Part shown: positions 11,866 to 22,721 of the stretch, in pieces
Numbering within the stretch: position 1 is the stretch's first letter
Layout: each line of letters opens with the position of its first letter
Source of the DNA: Diphasiastrum complanatum
Taxonomy: Eukaryota; Streptophyta; Lycopodiopsida; Lycopodiales; Lycopodiaceae
DNA length: 64,000 nt
Assembly (NCBI GenBank): GCA_029204225.1
Contig: CM055107.1
Coordinates: 43,257,507-43,321,506, forward strand
Reading direction: 5' to 3'
Notes under the pieces: generated by a model
The model's database searches: none
Told to the model about the DNA's origin: nothing
What the model saw: only the letters and a program-made list of their open reading frames with translations
Program-made: the position numbers and the translations under genes

Positions 11866-12437
11866 GAAAGCGAGTTTTGAGGTACATCATTGGAACTCGA
11901 GATTTTGGCATATTGTATGAGGGATCATCACCTAATCTTTTTGGATTTTCAGATTCAGACTATGCTGGAGATGTAATGGATAGGAAATCCATTAGTTCTT
12001 ATTGTATTTTCATAGGTGATGGAGCTATATCATGGATGTCAAAGAAACAAGCCACTATCTCATTGTCATCTAGTGAGGCCGAGTACAAAGCTCTTACACA
12101 TTGCACAAAGGAGATGGTATGGATCAAAAGGATGATCAAGGATCTTCACTTGCTGGATTTTTCAGAGAGCCCAATCATCTTTTGTGACAATCAATCAGCC
12201 CAAAGAATGGCATCCAATCCTATCTTTCATGCTAGGGGCAAGCATATTGAGATACAATATCATTATGTGAGGGAGCGAGTCATTGCAAAGGAGGTGGAGC
12301 TTCAACATGTGTCTTCAAGGGAATGTGTAGCTGATATTTTCACCAAAGCATTAGGAAAAGACTTGTTCATGAAGCATAGGACTTCACTTGGAGTATTATC
12401 AAAGTCTATGCTAAAACTAGTTGAAGAGGGAGTGTGA
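11866..12437 (+). pseudogene. Copia A2 RNase H domain and C-terminus
   Basis: The open frame 11877-12437 gives about 186 residues of copia RNase H. It has DSDYAGD (first catalytic Asp), KSISSYCIF, SWMSKKQATISLSSSEAEY (second acidic residues), the CDNQSA motif and HIEIQYHYVRE, and ends GVLSKSMLKL...EEGV just inside the 3' LTR. The sequence upstream to 11866 holds the last RT codons (LRYIIGT). It is well preserved but detached from RT and lacks its own start, so expression as an enzyme is unlikely. Confidence 0.9.
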
Positions 12438-13082
12438 AAGATTCAACTAGTTTCATCGCATTTTGCAATATTTTCATATTTGGCATATTGAGGCCAAAAC
12501 TTGTTTTAGACTTAGAGGTTGACTTTTCAAAGCTCATTAGTTTAAATTTCATTTAAATAAACACTTTTTGAAAGTGTGGGAAAGATAGAATGCGAGTTTG
12601 AGTAGATTCAATTTGAATAAGTTGGGTACATTGAATCTAGATCCAAAATTGGTAGGGTTAGCATTTTGGTGGGAAAGCCAAGTGGCCAAATAGGGTTTGG
12701 ACATGCTATAAAAGGATGTAACTCGTGGAGAGAGTCATATTCTCTCTTCTCTATCTCATTTCATGCTTATACATGGTTCTCTTGGGTTCTACTATCCATT
12801 GGTGCACTATCTTGGTGATTGCTTGCAATTCTATGTGTAGAATGATCTATATTTGTTATTTTTGGATCCACACGTGTGAAATACAATAGCTTGCTGGTTT
12901 TGTATGGACAGCAACAGTACATAATCATTTCATTCAAGTTTGATCAAGTTCTATTAGTGTTTGCATCTCAAATTGTGTGTAGATGCTGATTTTTCTACAT
13001 TGGTGAAATTGGTAGTGTATTTCTCTTTCTAACCAAAGATCATTTAAGTAGATTGGATCTTAAGGATCTTAAATCTTTCACA
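12433..13082 (+). repeat. Copia A2 3' LTR
   Basis: Starts TGTGAAAG at 12433, preceded by the purine-rich GAAGAGGGAG, and ends TCTTTCACA at 13082. TATAAAA is at 12707-12713, and the intact palindrome CACACGTGTG lies about 160 bp downstream (12869-12878). Confidence 0.95.
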
Positions 13083-13105
13083 CCTTATACTAGATCTACA
13101 TGTAG

Positions 13106-13324
13106 TGTCGCTAAAATGTGAGAATGTGACACTGTGATTTTACACAAGATTCCTGACAGGCAAAAAAGCCGAAGTGAGGGAAAATGAAAAGCGGCACTAT
13201 AGTCAATCTTCGTGTAAATCTGCAGACTGTAAAAGAACACGGGAAAATCTGCAGAACTGGATAAACAATGGATGAAGATTAAAATCGATTAGTCGATTAG
13301 TAATAAGGAGACTAATCCAACACT
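13106..13324 (-). repeat. Copia C LTR fragment, inverted
   Basis: Read on the minus strand it begins TGTTGGATTAG at 13324, right after a GGGGGAG purine tract, and resembles the first part of the plus-strand C LTR from 23251 (the taatcgactaatcg, tctgcaga and gcctgtcag blocks). It is cut at about 13106, where A1 sequence begins. Confidence 0.75.
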
Positions 13325-13500
13325 CCCCCTTAATCTGAATCCTTGAATGCCTTGACCTTCAAACTTAGTTCTACACAGAATCTTCTGTGTGTGTCCAAAC
13401 TTAATGCTTTGGTAAAAATATCTGCTGTCATATCTTGCGTTCTACAATACTACAATCTAACCTCTTCATTATACTTTTCAGCTATCTTTTACCTTGTTGG
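13325..13500 (-). pseudogene. Copia C pol C-terminal end, inverted
   Basis: The minus strand encodes the last residues of a copia polyprotein (QDMTADIFTKAL, then an LSLKVKAF tail) ending at TAA just before the GGGGGAG tract and LTR. The same tail occurs at 23130-23240 on the plus strand. Upstream on the minus strand an in-frame TAG interrupts the EVRL segment, and the match fades at about 13500 as the microsatellite flank begins. Confidence 0.75.
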
Positions 13501-13562
13501 TCTATGAATAAAGGGTTTTAAAAGGTTTTGGTCTTGACATGTCAAGAGGAGCTGTGTTCTGT

Positions 13563-13866
<304 letters not shown>

Positions 13867-13869
<3 letters not shown>

Positions 13870-15149
13870 ATGCAGGTTGAGGCGAGGTTGCCGCTCCCAG
13901 CGATGAACTCCTATACTACACATATGACACAACATGCATATAAACTTAGATCTAATGAGAATGTAATGTCAGACACTCATAGAAGGTGCACTGTACTCGT
14001 TAGCCTATGGCATGAGAAATAGAAGTAGATCAATGCTCTAATGGGCCTAAAGTAAAAAAGGACCCAAGTATTTAAAATGCAATTTGGTTTAAAACTTTTT
14101 ATAAACTCAAGTTCTTATGACACATGGTTTGTGGTGGCCTAGTCATTATAGATTTCCACAAAATCAGTGAATTATGTAGTATAAAAGGTTTGATCGTTCC
14201 CCAAGAGAGAAAAATCTCTTCTTTTGTATGATAAGTGTATGTAAGTGGTGGATGGATCGTGATGTGTAATATTCACAAGAATACTACAGCGACATATTTG
14301 GTTATCCAAAGATATTGTGTAAATTGGCATCTAGGAACACCAATGGTGAAACAATTTGATCAAGGTCTGTGATTTAAAAGGGTACTTTATCTTTCAGGCC
14401 CTTAGGACATCAGTAAGCAATCAAATCAGACAACAAGTAACAAATAGATTCATCAAACAGAATCAGATTGGCTAATGATTCCTCTTAATTGAACGCAAAG
14501 AATTAGTTCTTAACACAGGAAGCAAACAGACAGAGCATCAATCAAGTTCGTTATCTGAACACATAGCTCATTTAGAATTGAAAGAAGTTCTGCTTATGGT
14601 TATGCTTAACAGCTTTGGCTAACTCCCTGCACACAACAATCAAAATTGTCGCTCTCTGGTGATGCATGAAAATCCACGTTAGAGTGGCTGAAATTCAGTA
14701 AAAGATCAAAGGTGCGTGGCACAGATAGACAGGTATCACAATCAGTTACAGATCATTCAAAGTGTATTCGCTCAATTTATAAGAAATAATGTTGTAAGAG
14801 ATGGCAGAGAAAAGGAATACTCAGACCTATAGAAACTGGCTCTCTTCTCTCTATTGATACTCAACTTTGTGCTGCGTACAATGGCTCTGAGTGTCGCTCA
14901 TATAGAGGCATACACCAGGCTCATCTTTGCTCTCCAATCATTGGGGTACCAATTGGGAATGGCTACATAGCTCTTCGGAGTGTCGCTTTATAACGTTGTG
15001 CACTTCTTAGTTACAATGTATTTATAAGATGCAAATAGGCCTTTACATGAATTTTGGCTCTATAGCATATCTACATGTACAAAAATTCAAAATTTTACAT
15101 TGTATAACAATTTCATAGGGTAATGTGGAATACTAAGCCTCCACATATC
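13867..15149. other. No recognised gene
   Basis: About 1.3 kb of mixed-composition DNA. I see no domain, LTR boundary or tandem repeat. It may belong to the same decayed element as the minus-strand frames that follow. Confidence 0.45.
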
Positions 15150-15832
15150 CCCTTTCTCAACTGTTCAACGGTTCGCAAACATTATCTTCAAATCCTTCTT
15201 TGTCTTTTTCAGCCGACTGATTTCTTGAAGAAAATAGCTTTCGTTCTAGCCTCTACTTCCTCATTGATCTGCTCCACTATCTTCCCTTGTGTGGCAAGAA
15301 AATGATTATTCATTTGCATGTAATCTTCTTGCAATGACAAGTGGGGATATCCGCCCATTCCTTGATTTCCAAGAGGAATAAGTGGTGTAGCAATCAAAGT
15401 GTTATTTATAAGATGATCATACCAACTATCCTCAATCATAATTTTTGACATATCAGCAAAAGGGACTGTTAGGGATAGGGCTGCGTATGTATAATTTCGA
15501 GATTCTTCTTTTATATACAATTTCTGAATGGATAGCAGGGCATAGGAGATAAGAGAAGCAATATTATATAATTGTATGTATAATAAGAATGGGTAATATG
15601 ATGCGTGGATCGAAGCAGGTTATGCTCCTTTATTTCTTTCAAATATTGAGAATAATTCACTTCCCAATCTGTATAAATAGTCCATAGATCAAGGAAAAAA
15701 TGATGACTGGTGTATCTGTGGGAAATGCATAAGGAACTGGGTACAATTGCGTGAACATCAAAAATGTTTATTAGTTCCAATTTATGCACATACTCGTCTA
15801 GAGCAGAAAAAATGGTGTTTTCAAATATTCAA

Positions 15833-15885
<53 letters not shown>

Positions 15886-16375
15886 AACATCCTGTAACAA
15901 CATGGATGTAATTTGTTGGCACATTGAACTTTTTCTAAACAATGGCCAAGGCCAAGACACCTTTTTGGTGCATTGTTAGTTTGGCCCAAAAAAGTTTAAG
16001 AGCGGTGAAGGTCCAAGGACTTTCCCATTGCACCTTGGTATAACCAAAAAGTTTTGGCAAAAATAGATAGTCCATCCTCCATTGGAGTTCTGGACTAAGT
16101 AGAGGGGGTAAGAAGGTGGTTAGTTTCTGCTGAAATGTAGTAAATTCTAATCTCAGAAGTGAGTAGACTACCTTATTCTTCCTCTGTACACTACCACTTG
16201 GTGAGGCTTCGGTCTGCTGCGGAATCATAGGTAAGACTGGTGGTTCTTCTGCAGCAGCTTCGGCTATTTGCTTTGGCTTCTCAACATCCCCAACATCTAT
16301 CTGGCCTACTTGATCTTTGTGAATTTGTTTGAAAACTACATCAGTCTGGATGGCCCTCAAACAATTTAAGAGAAG
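15150..16375 (-). pseudogene. Unrecognised decayed reading frame, possibly retroelement-derived
   Basis: Read from about 16375 down, one frame stays open to 15935 (QTDVVFKQI, an acidic/Pro-rich linker with EEPPVLPMIPQQTE, then FTTFQQKLTTFLPPLLSPELQWRMDYLF). It is interrupted by stops and a TA microsatellite, and similar-quality sequence resumes at 15520-15209 (LIPLGNQGMGGYPHLSL, then a Glu/Lys-rich probable helix). It has no gag, protease or pol motif. The mix of Pro-rich and coiled-coil sequence recalls the accessory frames in element F (52.6-55.4 kb), but I found no direct identity. On its right side it abuts copia C. Confidence 0.4.
15835..15883. repeat. (TA)n microsatellite
   Basis: About 24 uninterrupted AT dinucleotides inside the minus-strand relic. 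Confidence 0.97.
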
Positions 16376-16563
16376 GAGCAAATGCATGAGTATCCTTATC
16401 ATTCGATAATAGGATCTCTTACGTATGCAATGATCTATACCAGATTAGACATAGCTTTTGCAGTCAGCTCCCTAAGTCAGTATATGATTAACCCTGGTGT
16501 AACACATTGGAAGCCTCTTATCAGAGTCATGAGATATCTTCGAGCTACTATGGACTTTGGCAT

Positions 16564-17245
16564 TGTTAAAAATTCACAATTCTAGCTTGACTAGTTTTGG
16601 TCATATGACTTTTAAATAGTTAGATGGTCATGATGTGGCTTGTCACACGTGCCAAATAGCATAGGATTCCATTCATAAGGATGTTCTCAAGTAGACCTAA
16701 GTGTTAGAACCTTTGGAATGAGTCCAAATTATGCTTAGATACAAGGGAGAAAAAATAGGAGCTATTTTTGGTAATTTTTGCATTGTTGAGGGATCTCCAA
16801 GATTCCAATCCTAACTTGGTAGGGATGAAAGATCCACCAAAATTAGCATTAGGGATAGGTTTAGGGCTACTCATACCTGCCCAAAACCGCGATGGATCAT
16901 GTATATATAGGTGATGATATCTCACCAAAATCAATCAAGCAATTTCATGATTTTTCTCTCATAATGGTGCAATTGCTCTCTATGTTCATAATTGTTTGAG
17001 TACTTGTGATTACTAATGATTATAAGATTGAATGTAGGTCTGGTGTACAGTACTCAGACTGTGGGAGGCCGTACTTTCACACGTGTGAAGCCTTCTTCAA
17101 GGATTTGGGCCATTTAGTGAGGTTCAAGCATAGATTTTTGATGGATTTTGATGGTTCAACTTGTGCTAATCTTATGAAATCATAATCTATTGTTTCCCTC
17201 ATCATTTCAAGTGTTTTAGGATCCTTATTTGCTGTAATTTTTACA
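16564..17245 (+). repeat. Copia D 5' LTR
   Basis: TGTTAAAAATTC start, ATTTTTACA end. TATATATA at 16902-16909 is the likely promoter core. The palindrome TTCACACGTGTGAA is at 17076-17089, and a second ACGTG-containing box, CACACGTGCCAAAT, lies upstream at 16643-16656. Confidence 0.97.
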
Positions 17246-17257
17246 TGGTATCAGAGC
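17246..17257 (+). promoter_or_regulatory. Primer-binding site of D
   Basis: TGGTATCAGAGC abuts the 5' LTR; initiator tRNA-Met type. About 800 bp of noncoding leader follow before the gag-pol ATG. Confidence 0.95.
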
Positions 17258-18056
17258 CTAAATGCTGAAATGAGCTAAATCCTTGATTTTCATTCAATTT
17301 GATCACAATTTTTGATCTAAATCTTGTGTAGATTGGATCTTAGCATCTAGTATTGATTCTAGAACTCAAAGTGAGTCAAATACATTGGAGATTGGTGTTG
17401 TGTGACTTCATTTGCAGGTGTTTAGGTGTCTAAAACCAGAGGCAAAGTTGAATTCAATTCACATTACCAAGATAGCAAGTTTTGCTTGCTCCAAGCATTG
17501 ATTTCTAAGCGAGTTTTGGAGGTCATTTCATAGAGGAGGCTTTCTAGCATTCAAGGAGAGGGAATATCAGAGTTTTGGGGACTCTTCAAGGCTGTTCTAA
17601 GGTGTAGTAGACACCTCCTAAAGTGATTTAGGTTCAGTCCAACCATTTCTTGACTTATGCACCAAATTAGATCAATTTTTCATCAATTTTGATCATTTTT
17701 TGCTTGTGATTGGATAGTAGATTGTGTTGCATCCTCATTAAGTTCCATTTAGCTCCTTCACAAGTGATTTTGGAAGTATATTAGGTTGCTGAAATTCACT
17801 CTTGATCAGATCATTTGGAAGCTTTAATGTTCTTTATAGAAAGAGGGGCAATTCTACTAGTATTGTCTACTTCAATCAAGCAAGTGCATTGTTTCTAGTA
17901 TTCTATGATTTGATTTTGTTAGAGATCATTCTTAGATCTTTATAGGAAGTCTATTACTGATCTTTTCAGGTCCCTAAGAAGTGGGATAAGATAGACCTTC
18001 AATCAAATCAATAGAAGTAACCTTCATTTGTGTCAAGTCCTTGATTAGGAGACTAG

Positions 18057-21000
18057 ATGGCATCTATAAATGCATATCTTTTGGATACTAATGAAAGGCT
18101 CAACAAAACTAACTATTCCATATGGAAAGTTAGAATGGAATCTATCATGATCATGCAAGATCTGATGGAAATTGTAAATGGTAAGGAGGGTGAACCTATT
18201 CATCCTCAAGAAAAAGCCAAATACATCAAGAGGTGCAATGTTGCACTACATTGCATAAAAATGAATGTTGCAAATGAACTCTTAAGAGAGGTAGGAGATT
18301 GCACTTCAGCTCAAGATGCTTGGGAGACTTTGCAAAAGGTCTATGAATCCAAGAACCAAACTATAATGTTAGCTTTGAAGAATCAAATCTATAGAAGCTA
18401 TCAAAAGAAAGGAGAGAGTGCACATACTTTTGTCCTAAGAGTAAAGGAATTGAACAAAGAGCTAGCCTTTATAGGTGACCCTATCAAGGATGAAGAGCTT
18501 GTTCAACTCATATTGAATGGACTAAGCTTTGAATTTGACAATTTGGTTCAGGGATATGCAATTATGGGTAAGCTACCCATACTTGAAGAACTCCAAGGCA
18601 CACTCATGGCCGAGGAATCAAGAAGGAGCCAAATGCAAGAGAGGATGGATAGGCTTTCCATCCAAGGTGGAGATGACCAAGCTCTCTTCACCAAAGGCAA
18701 AGGCAAGTCCAAAGCCAAAGAATCAACATTCAAGAAGTCTACAAAGCTTGAGGATCAAGAAGGACCCCCAAAGGCATCTCCATCAACCACCAAAGTCAAG
18801 AAGGACAAATCAAAGGTGAAGTGCTACTATTGTAGCAAGATGGGGCATTATGCCTCGGAATGCTTCAAGAGGAAGCAAGATAAAAGCCAATCCAACATGA
18901 GCAAAGAGGAGGAGGAGGAGAGTTCACATGAGGACTCTCTCATGATGTCCATATTTTCTTCAACAAGCTTCAAAGGAGAAGATCCTTGGTGGATTGACTC
19001 GGGTGCTAGTTCACACATGACTAGTAAAAGGGAGTTTTTCTCTTCTCTCTTATCTTATGATGGACCTATAAAGTCTATCTATACAGCAAATGATGAAGCT
19101 TGTAAGATTGAAGGAGTTGGTAGCATTCCCCTTTGCTTAGGATCTTCCAAAAAGATCAACATAGAAGGTGTTTTGTACATTCCTACAATAACAAAGAATC
19201 TACTAAGTGTTGGCCAAATGGTAGACAATGGTTTCAATGTTGACTTTGCTTCAAATGAATGTTTCATCAAGAATAAGGGTAAGATAGTGGCTAAGGGCAC
19301 TAGACTTGGCAAACTTTATAAGCTGGATGCATTTGTGGATACTAATGTTGTCATGTTGGCCGAGAAGAGCAAGATATCTACCTTTACTTTATGGCACAAA
19401 AGACTTGGACATGTCAACTCGGGTTCCATGGAGGCTATGATCAAGGAGGAGTATGCTTTAGGCCTACCAAGGTCTATTGGGAAGGAAGACAAGGTTTGTG
19501 AAGCTTGTGCCTTATCCAAGGCACATAAGAAGGTGTTTCCTAACTCCATCACAAAGTCATCTCATCCTCTTGAACTCATACACTCGGATGTGCACATTGC
19601 TAGCACCAAATCTAATGGAGGTTCATCCATGTTTTTAACCTTCATTGATGACTACTCAAGATATTGTTGGGTGTTCTTACTTTCTTTCAAGTCTCAAGTA
19701 TTTGATACTTTTGTAAAGTTCAAGTTGTTTGTGGAAAAGCATCATAATCATAGCATCAAGATTCTTAGAAGTGACAATGGTGGAGAATTCATCTCCAATG
19801 AGTTCAAGGCCTTTTGTGAGGAGGAAGGGATCAAGAAAGAGACTTCTTGTCCTTACACTCCTCAACAAAATGGAGTTGCTGAAAGAAGGAATAGAACATT
19901 ATGTGAATGTTCTAAGGCTTTAAGATTAGATGCTTGTTTGCCCAAATCCTTTTGGGGTGAGTCTCTTGTATGTGCAAACTACTTGATGAATAGGGTGTCT
20001 TGCAAAGCAATTGAAGGCAAAACTCCTTATGAGATGTTGTATGGAAAGAAACCCAATCTTAATCACTTGAAAGTTTTTGGGTGTATATGTTATGTGCATG
20101 TGCCATTGGAAACAAGAACCAAGGAGGATCCATCTTCCACAAGAGGGATCATGCTTGGATATGCAAGCTCAAGCAAGGGCTACAAAGTCTATCTCCCATC
20201 CTTGAACAAATTTGTTGTTTCAAGGGATGTCATCTTTGATGAACATCATATGCATATGCTTGAAGAAGGCTCAAGTGCTCCAACAATCAAGAAGAAGATG
20301 GCCGAGGAGCAAGATCTTGGTTTTGAGGAGGAGCTCATGGAGGAGCAAGCACCAAACCCACCTATCACACCAAGGAGATCTTCAAGGGCAAAAGTGGAGC
20401 CATCAAGGCTCACATATCAAGGCAAAGGACAGCAAGTTGAGGGTATATCATCCACTTCTTATGTTTTATCTAGTTTTGAAGAACCGTCTAATGTTGAAGA
20501 TGCATTGAACTCCAAAGAATGGTATAAAGCTATGTTGGATGAGTATGATGCCTTGATTGAGAATGAAACTTGGTTGCTTGTTGAGAGACCTCAAAGGAAT
20601 GTAATAGGATGCAAGTGGGTCTTCAAGCTTAAGTTGAATGCAAATGGGAGTGTTAACAAACATAAAGCAAGATTAGTTGCAAAAGGTTATGCTCAAGAGA
20701 GAGGGATAGACTATGAGGAAACTTTTGCACCCGTGGCCAAGATGGTCACAATAAGACTAATCATTGCACTTGCATCACATTTTGGATGGATTCTATGTCA
20801 AATGGATGTCTCTAATGCTTTCTTGAATGGTTTTTTGGAAGAGGATATCTATATGGAGCAGCCACAAGGGTTCATCAAGCATGGAATGGAGAACAAAGTA
20901 TGCCATCTCCAAAGAAGCATCTATGGCTTGAAGCAAGCCTCGAGATCTTGGAATTCAAGACTACATTGCTATCTTATTTCACTTTCTTTTGTTCAAAGTG

Positions 21001-22025
21001 AATATGATCCCACTCTTTACATTAAGTTTGATGATGTTGGTATTGTACTTTTACTCATTTATGTAGATGACATCATCATTAGTGGAAATAGTGTTGATGG
21101 TATTGAAAAAATCAAGATAGATCTATCCTTAGAGTTCAAGATGGTAGATCTAGGGTGTCTTCACTTCATCTTAGGCATAGAAGTACTTAGAGGGTCTGAT
21201 TTTATCTTTATAAGTCAAGTAAACTATGCTCAAAGTCTTTTGAAGAAGTTTAAGATGGAAGTATGCAAAAGTGTTGACACACCAATGGAGCAAGATGTAA
21301 AAGTGCCAAATGAAGATGATGAAAGATCCTTCATGGACATCACTTTGTTTAGGCAACTTATAGGTTCCTTAATGTGGATCACTATAACTAGACCAGATCT
21401 TAGCTTTAGTGTATGTAGGTTGAGCCAATCCATGCAAAAGCCATTGAATATCCATTGGAAAAAGGCTAAGAGGATTCTAAGATACATCTCGGGTACATTG
21501 GATTTTGGGATTCTATATAGAGGAGATGTGATTAACCTTCATGCATTTAGTGATTCAGATTTTGCAGGGGACAAGAGGGATAGGAAATCAACAAGTGCCT
21601 ATTCAACTTTCATAGGAGAAGGTGTGGTTTCATGGCTTTCAAAAAAGCAAGAAACTATATCTCTATCTTCAACCGAGGCCGAGTACAAAGCTTTGACAAC
21701 CACTACAAAGGAGGTACTTTGGATCAAGAGATTATTGGTGGAGCTAAAGATCATGGATTCAGAGGAGGCACCAATCATCTACAATGACAATATATCAGCC
21801 CAACACCTTGCATCTAACCCAATCTTCCATGCAAGATCTAAGCACATTGAGATATGCCATCACTTTGTGAGAGAAATGGTGCAAGCCAAGGAGATTGCTT
21901 TGGAGCATGTTCCAAGCAATGAATGTGTAGCTGATCTACTTACTAAACCACTTCAAAAGACACCTTTTATGAAGTTCAGATCATCACTTGGAGTGATTAG
22001 TAAAGCAATGATTGAACCAAGCTAG
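18057..22025 (+). CDS. Copia D gag-pol polyprotein, intact, 1322 aa
   Basis: A single open frame encodes all copia domains in order. Gag (about 1-240) has LNKTNYSIWKVRMES near its start. The zinc knuckle CYYCSKMGHYASEC is at about 256-269. The protease site DSG is at about 314-316. GAG_pre-integrase LWHKRLGHVN starts near 445 and is followed by the HHCC zinc region. The integrase DDE triad is at about D511, D573 and E609 (the last two with the usual 35-residue spacing). FGCICYVH marks the integrase C-terminal part. RT has LVAKGYAQ, QMDVSNAFLNG and the catalytic YVDD at about 1002-1005. RNase H has DSDFAGD near 1166 and SLSSTEAEY. Length is typical for plant copia. I saw no missing catalytic residue. 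The product would form particles, reverse-transcribe and integrate; expression is presumably driven by the 5' LTR. Confidence 0.97.
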   Translation: MASINAYLLDTNERLNKTNYSIWKVRMESIMIMQDLMEIVNGKEGEPIHPQEKAKYIKRCNVALHCIKMNVANELLREVGDCTSAQDAWETLQKVYESKNQTIMLALKNQIYRSYQKKGESAHTFVLRVKELNKELAFIGDPIKDEELVQLILNGLSFEFDNLVQGYAIMGKLPILEELQGTLMAEESRRSQMQERMDRLSIQGGDDQALFTKGKGKSKAKESTFKKSTKLEDQEGPPKASPSTTKVKKDKSKVKCYYCSKMGHYASECFKRKQDKSQSNMSKEEEEESSHEDSLMMSIFSSTSFKGEDPWWIDSGASSHMTSKREFFSSLLSYDGPIKSIYTANDEACKIEGVGSIPLCLGSSKKINIEGVLYIPTITKNLLSVGQMVDNGFNVDFASNECFIKNKGKIVAKGTRLGKLYKLDAFVDTNVVMLAEKSKISTFTLWHKRLGHVNSGSMEAMIKEEYALGLPRSIGKEDKVCEACALSKAHKKVFPNSITKSSHPLELIHSDVHIASTKSNGGSSMFLTFIDDYSRYCWVFLLSFKSQVFDTFVKFKLFVEKHHNHSIKILRSDNGGEFISNEFKAFCEEEGIKKETSCPYTPQQNGVAERRNRTLCECSKALRLDACLPKSFWGESLVCANYLMNRVSCKAIEGKTPYEMLYGKKPNLNHLKVFGCICYVHVPLETRTKEDPSSTRGIMLGYASSSKGYKVYLPSLNKFVVSRDVIFDEHHMHMLEEGSSAPTIKKKMAEEQDLGFEEELMEEQAPNPPITPRRSSRAKVEPSRLTYQGKGQQVEGISSTSYVLSSFEEPSNVEDALNSKEWYKAMLDEYDALIENETWLLVERPQRNVIGCKWVFKLKLNANGSVNKHKARLVAKGYAQERGIDYEETFAPVAKMVTIRLIIALASHFGWILCQMDVSNAFLNGFLEEDIYMEQPQGFIKHGMENKVCHLQRSIYGLKQASRSWNSRLHCYLISLSFVQSEYDPTLYIKFDDVGIVLLLIYVDDIIISGNSVDGIEKIKIDLSLEFKMVDLGCLHFILGIEVLRGSDFIFISQVNYAQSLLKKFKMEVCKSVDTPMEQDVKVPNEDDERSFMDITLFRQLIGSLMWITITRPDLSFSVCRLSQSMQKPLNIHWKKAKRILRYISGTLDFGILYRGDVINLHAFSDSDFAGDKRDRKSTSAYSTFIGEGVVSWLSKKQETISLSSTEAEYKALTTTTKEVLWIKRLLVELKIMDSEEAPIIYNDNISAQHLASNPIFHARSKHIEICHHFVREMVQAKEIALEHVPSNECVADLLTKPLQKTPFMKFRSSLGVISKAMIEPS

Positions 22026-22030
22026 ATAGT

Positions 22031-22039
22031 GAGGAGGAG
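22031..22039 (+). promoter_or_regulatory. Polypurine tract of D
   Basis: GAGGAGGAG directly precedes the 3' LTR and would prime plus-strand DNA synthesis. Confidence 0.85.
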
Positions 22040-22721
22040 TGTTAAAAATTCACAATTCTAGCTTGACTAGTTTTGGTCATATGACTTGTAAATAGTTAGA
22101 TGGTCATGATGTGGCTTGTCACACGTGCCAAATAGCATAGGATTCCATTCATAAGGATGTTCTCAAGTAGACCTAAGTGTTAGAACCTTTGGAATGAGTC
22201 CAAATTATGCTTAGATACAAGGGAGAAAAAATAGGAGCTATTTTTGGTAATTTTTGCATTGTTGAGGGATCTCCAAGATTCCAATCCTAACTTGGTAGGG
22301 ATGAAAGATCCACCAAAATTAGCATTAGGGATAGGTTTAGGGCTACTCATACCTGCCCAAAACCGCGATGGATCATGTATATATAGGTGATGATATCTCA
22401 CCAAAATCAATCAAGCAATTTCATGATTTTTCTCTCATAATGGTGCAATTGCTCTCTATGTTCATAATTGTTTGAGTACTTGTGATTACTAATGATTATA
22501 GGATTGAATGTAGGTCTGGTGTACAGTACTCAGACTGTGGGAGGCCGTACTTTCACACGTGTGAAGCCTTCTTCAAGGATTTGGGCCATTTAGTGAGGTT
22601 CAAGCATAGATTTTTGATGGATTTTGATGGTTCAACTTGTGCTAATCTTATGAAATCATAATCTATTGTTTCCCTCATCATTTCAAGTGTTTTAGGATCC
22701 TTATTTGCTGTAATTTTTACA
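22040..22721 (+). repeat. Copia D 3' LTR
   Basis: 682 bp, identical to the 5' LTR apart from the two substitutions noted for the element. The TATA box is at 22378-22385 and the palindrome at 22552-22565. Transcripts started here would read into the C element's RNase H. Confidence 0.97.

Larger units (their letters stand above)
8756..13087 (+). mobile_element. Copia A2, LTR-to-LTR element with CCTTA target duplication
   Basis: Two 650-bp direct repeats (8761-9410 and 12433-13082) bound the element. CCTTA occurs immediately outside both ends (8756-8760 and 13083-13087). It has a tRNA-iMet-type primer-binding site (9411) and a purine-rich tract before the 3' LTR. Internally it keeps gag, protease and RNase H, but integrase and RT are replaced (see 11346-11865). 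It cannot be autonomous as it stands. The LTRs differ at roughly 30 positions by eye (about 5%), so it is clearly older than element D but younger than A1, which it interrupts. Confidence 0.95.
6125..13105 (+). mobile_element. Copia A1, old copy interrupted by A2
   Basis: A1 comprises a 5'-truncated LTR (6125-6569), a primer-binding site, a leader, decayed gag-protease-GAG_pre-integrase, and then the 4.3-kb A2 element inserted at 8761. On the far side of A2 the interrupted HHCC-region reading frame resumes for a few codons from 13088. It is then lost at about 13105, where a C-family LTR fragment begins. The element has several frameshifts and no RT, RNase H or 3' LTR. Confidence 0.85.
16564..22721 (+). 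mobile_element. Copia D, complete and apparently recent element (6158 bp)
   Basis: Two 682-bp LTRs flank a leader and one uninterrupted gag-pol frame. Terminal TG...CA, tRNA-iMet primer-binding site and polypurine tract are all present. I counted two LTR-LTR differences (16612 T versus 22088 G; 17025 A versus 22501 G), which indicates recent insertion. The flanks share only CAT (16561-16563 and 22722-22724) rather than the usual 5 bp; counting CAT once restores the interrupted C reading frame exactly. All parts needed for autonomous transposition are visible. Confidence 0.97.

Noticed and set aside
16704-16934. Identical 76-codon minus-strand frames in both D LTRs (also 22180-22410)
   Set aside because: They are identical because the LTRs are; sequence has no domain and lies in the promoter part.
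18529-21487. Secondary frames of 60-98 codons inside copia D on both strands
   Set aside because: They overlap the complete gag-pol frame and carry no independent motif.
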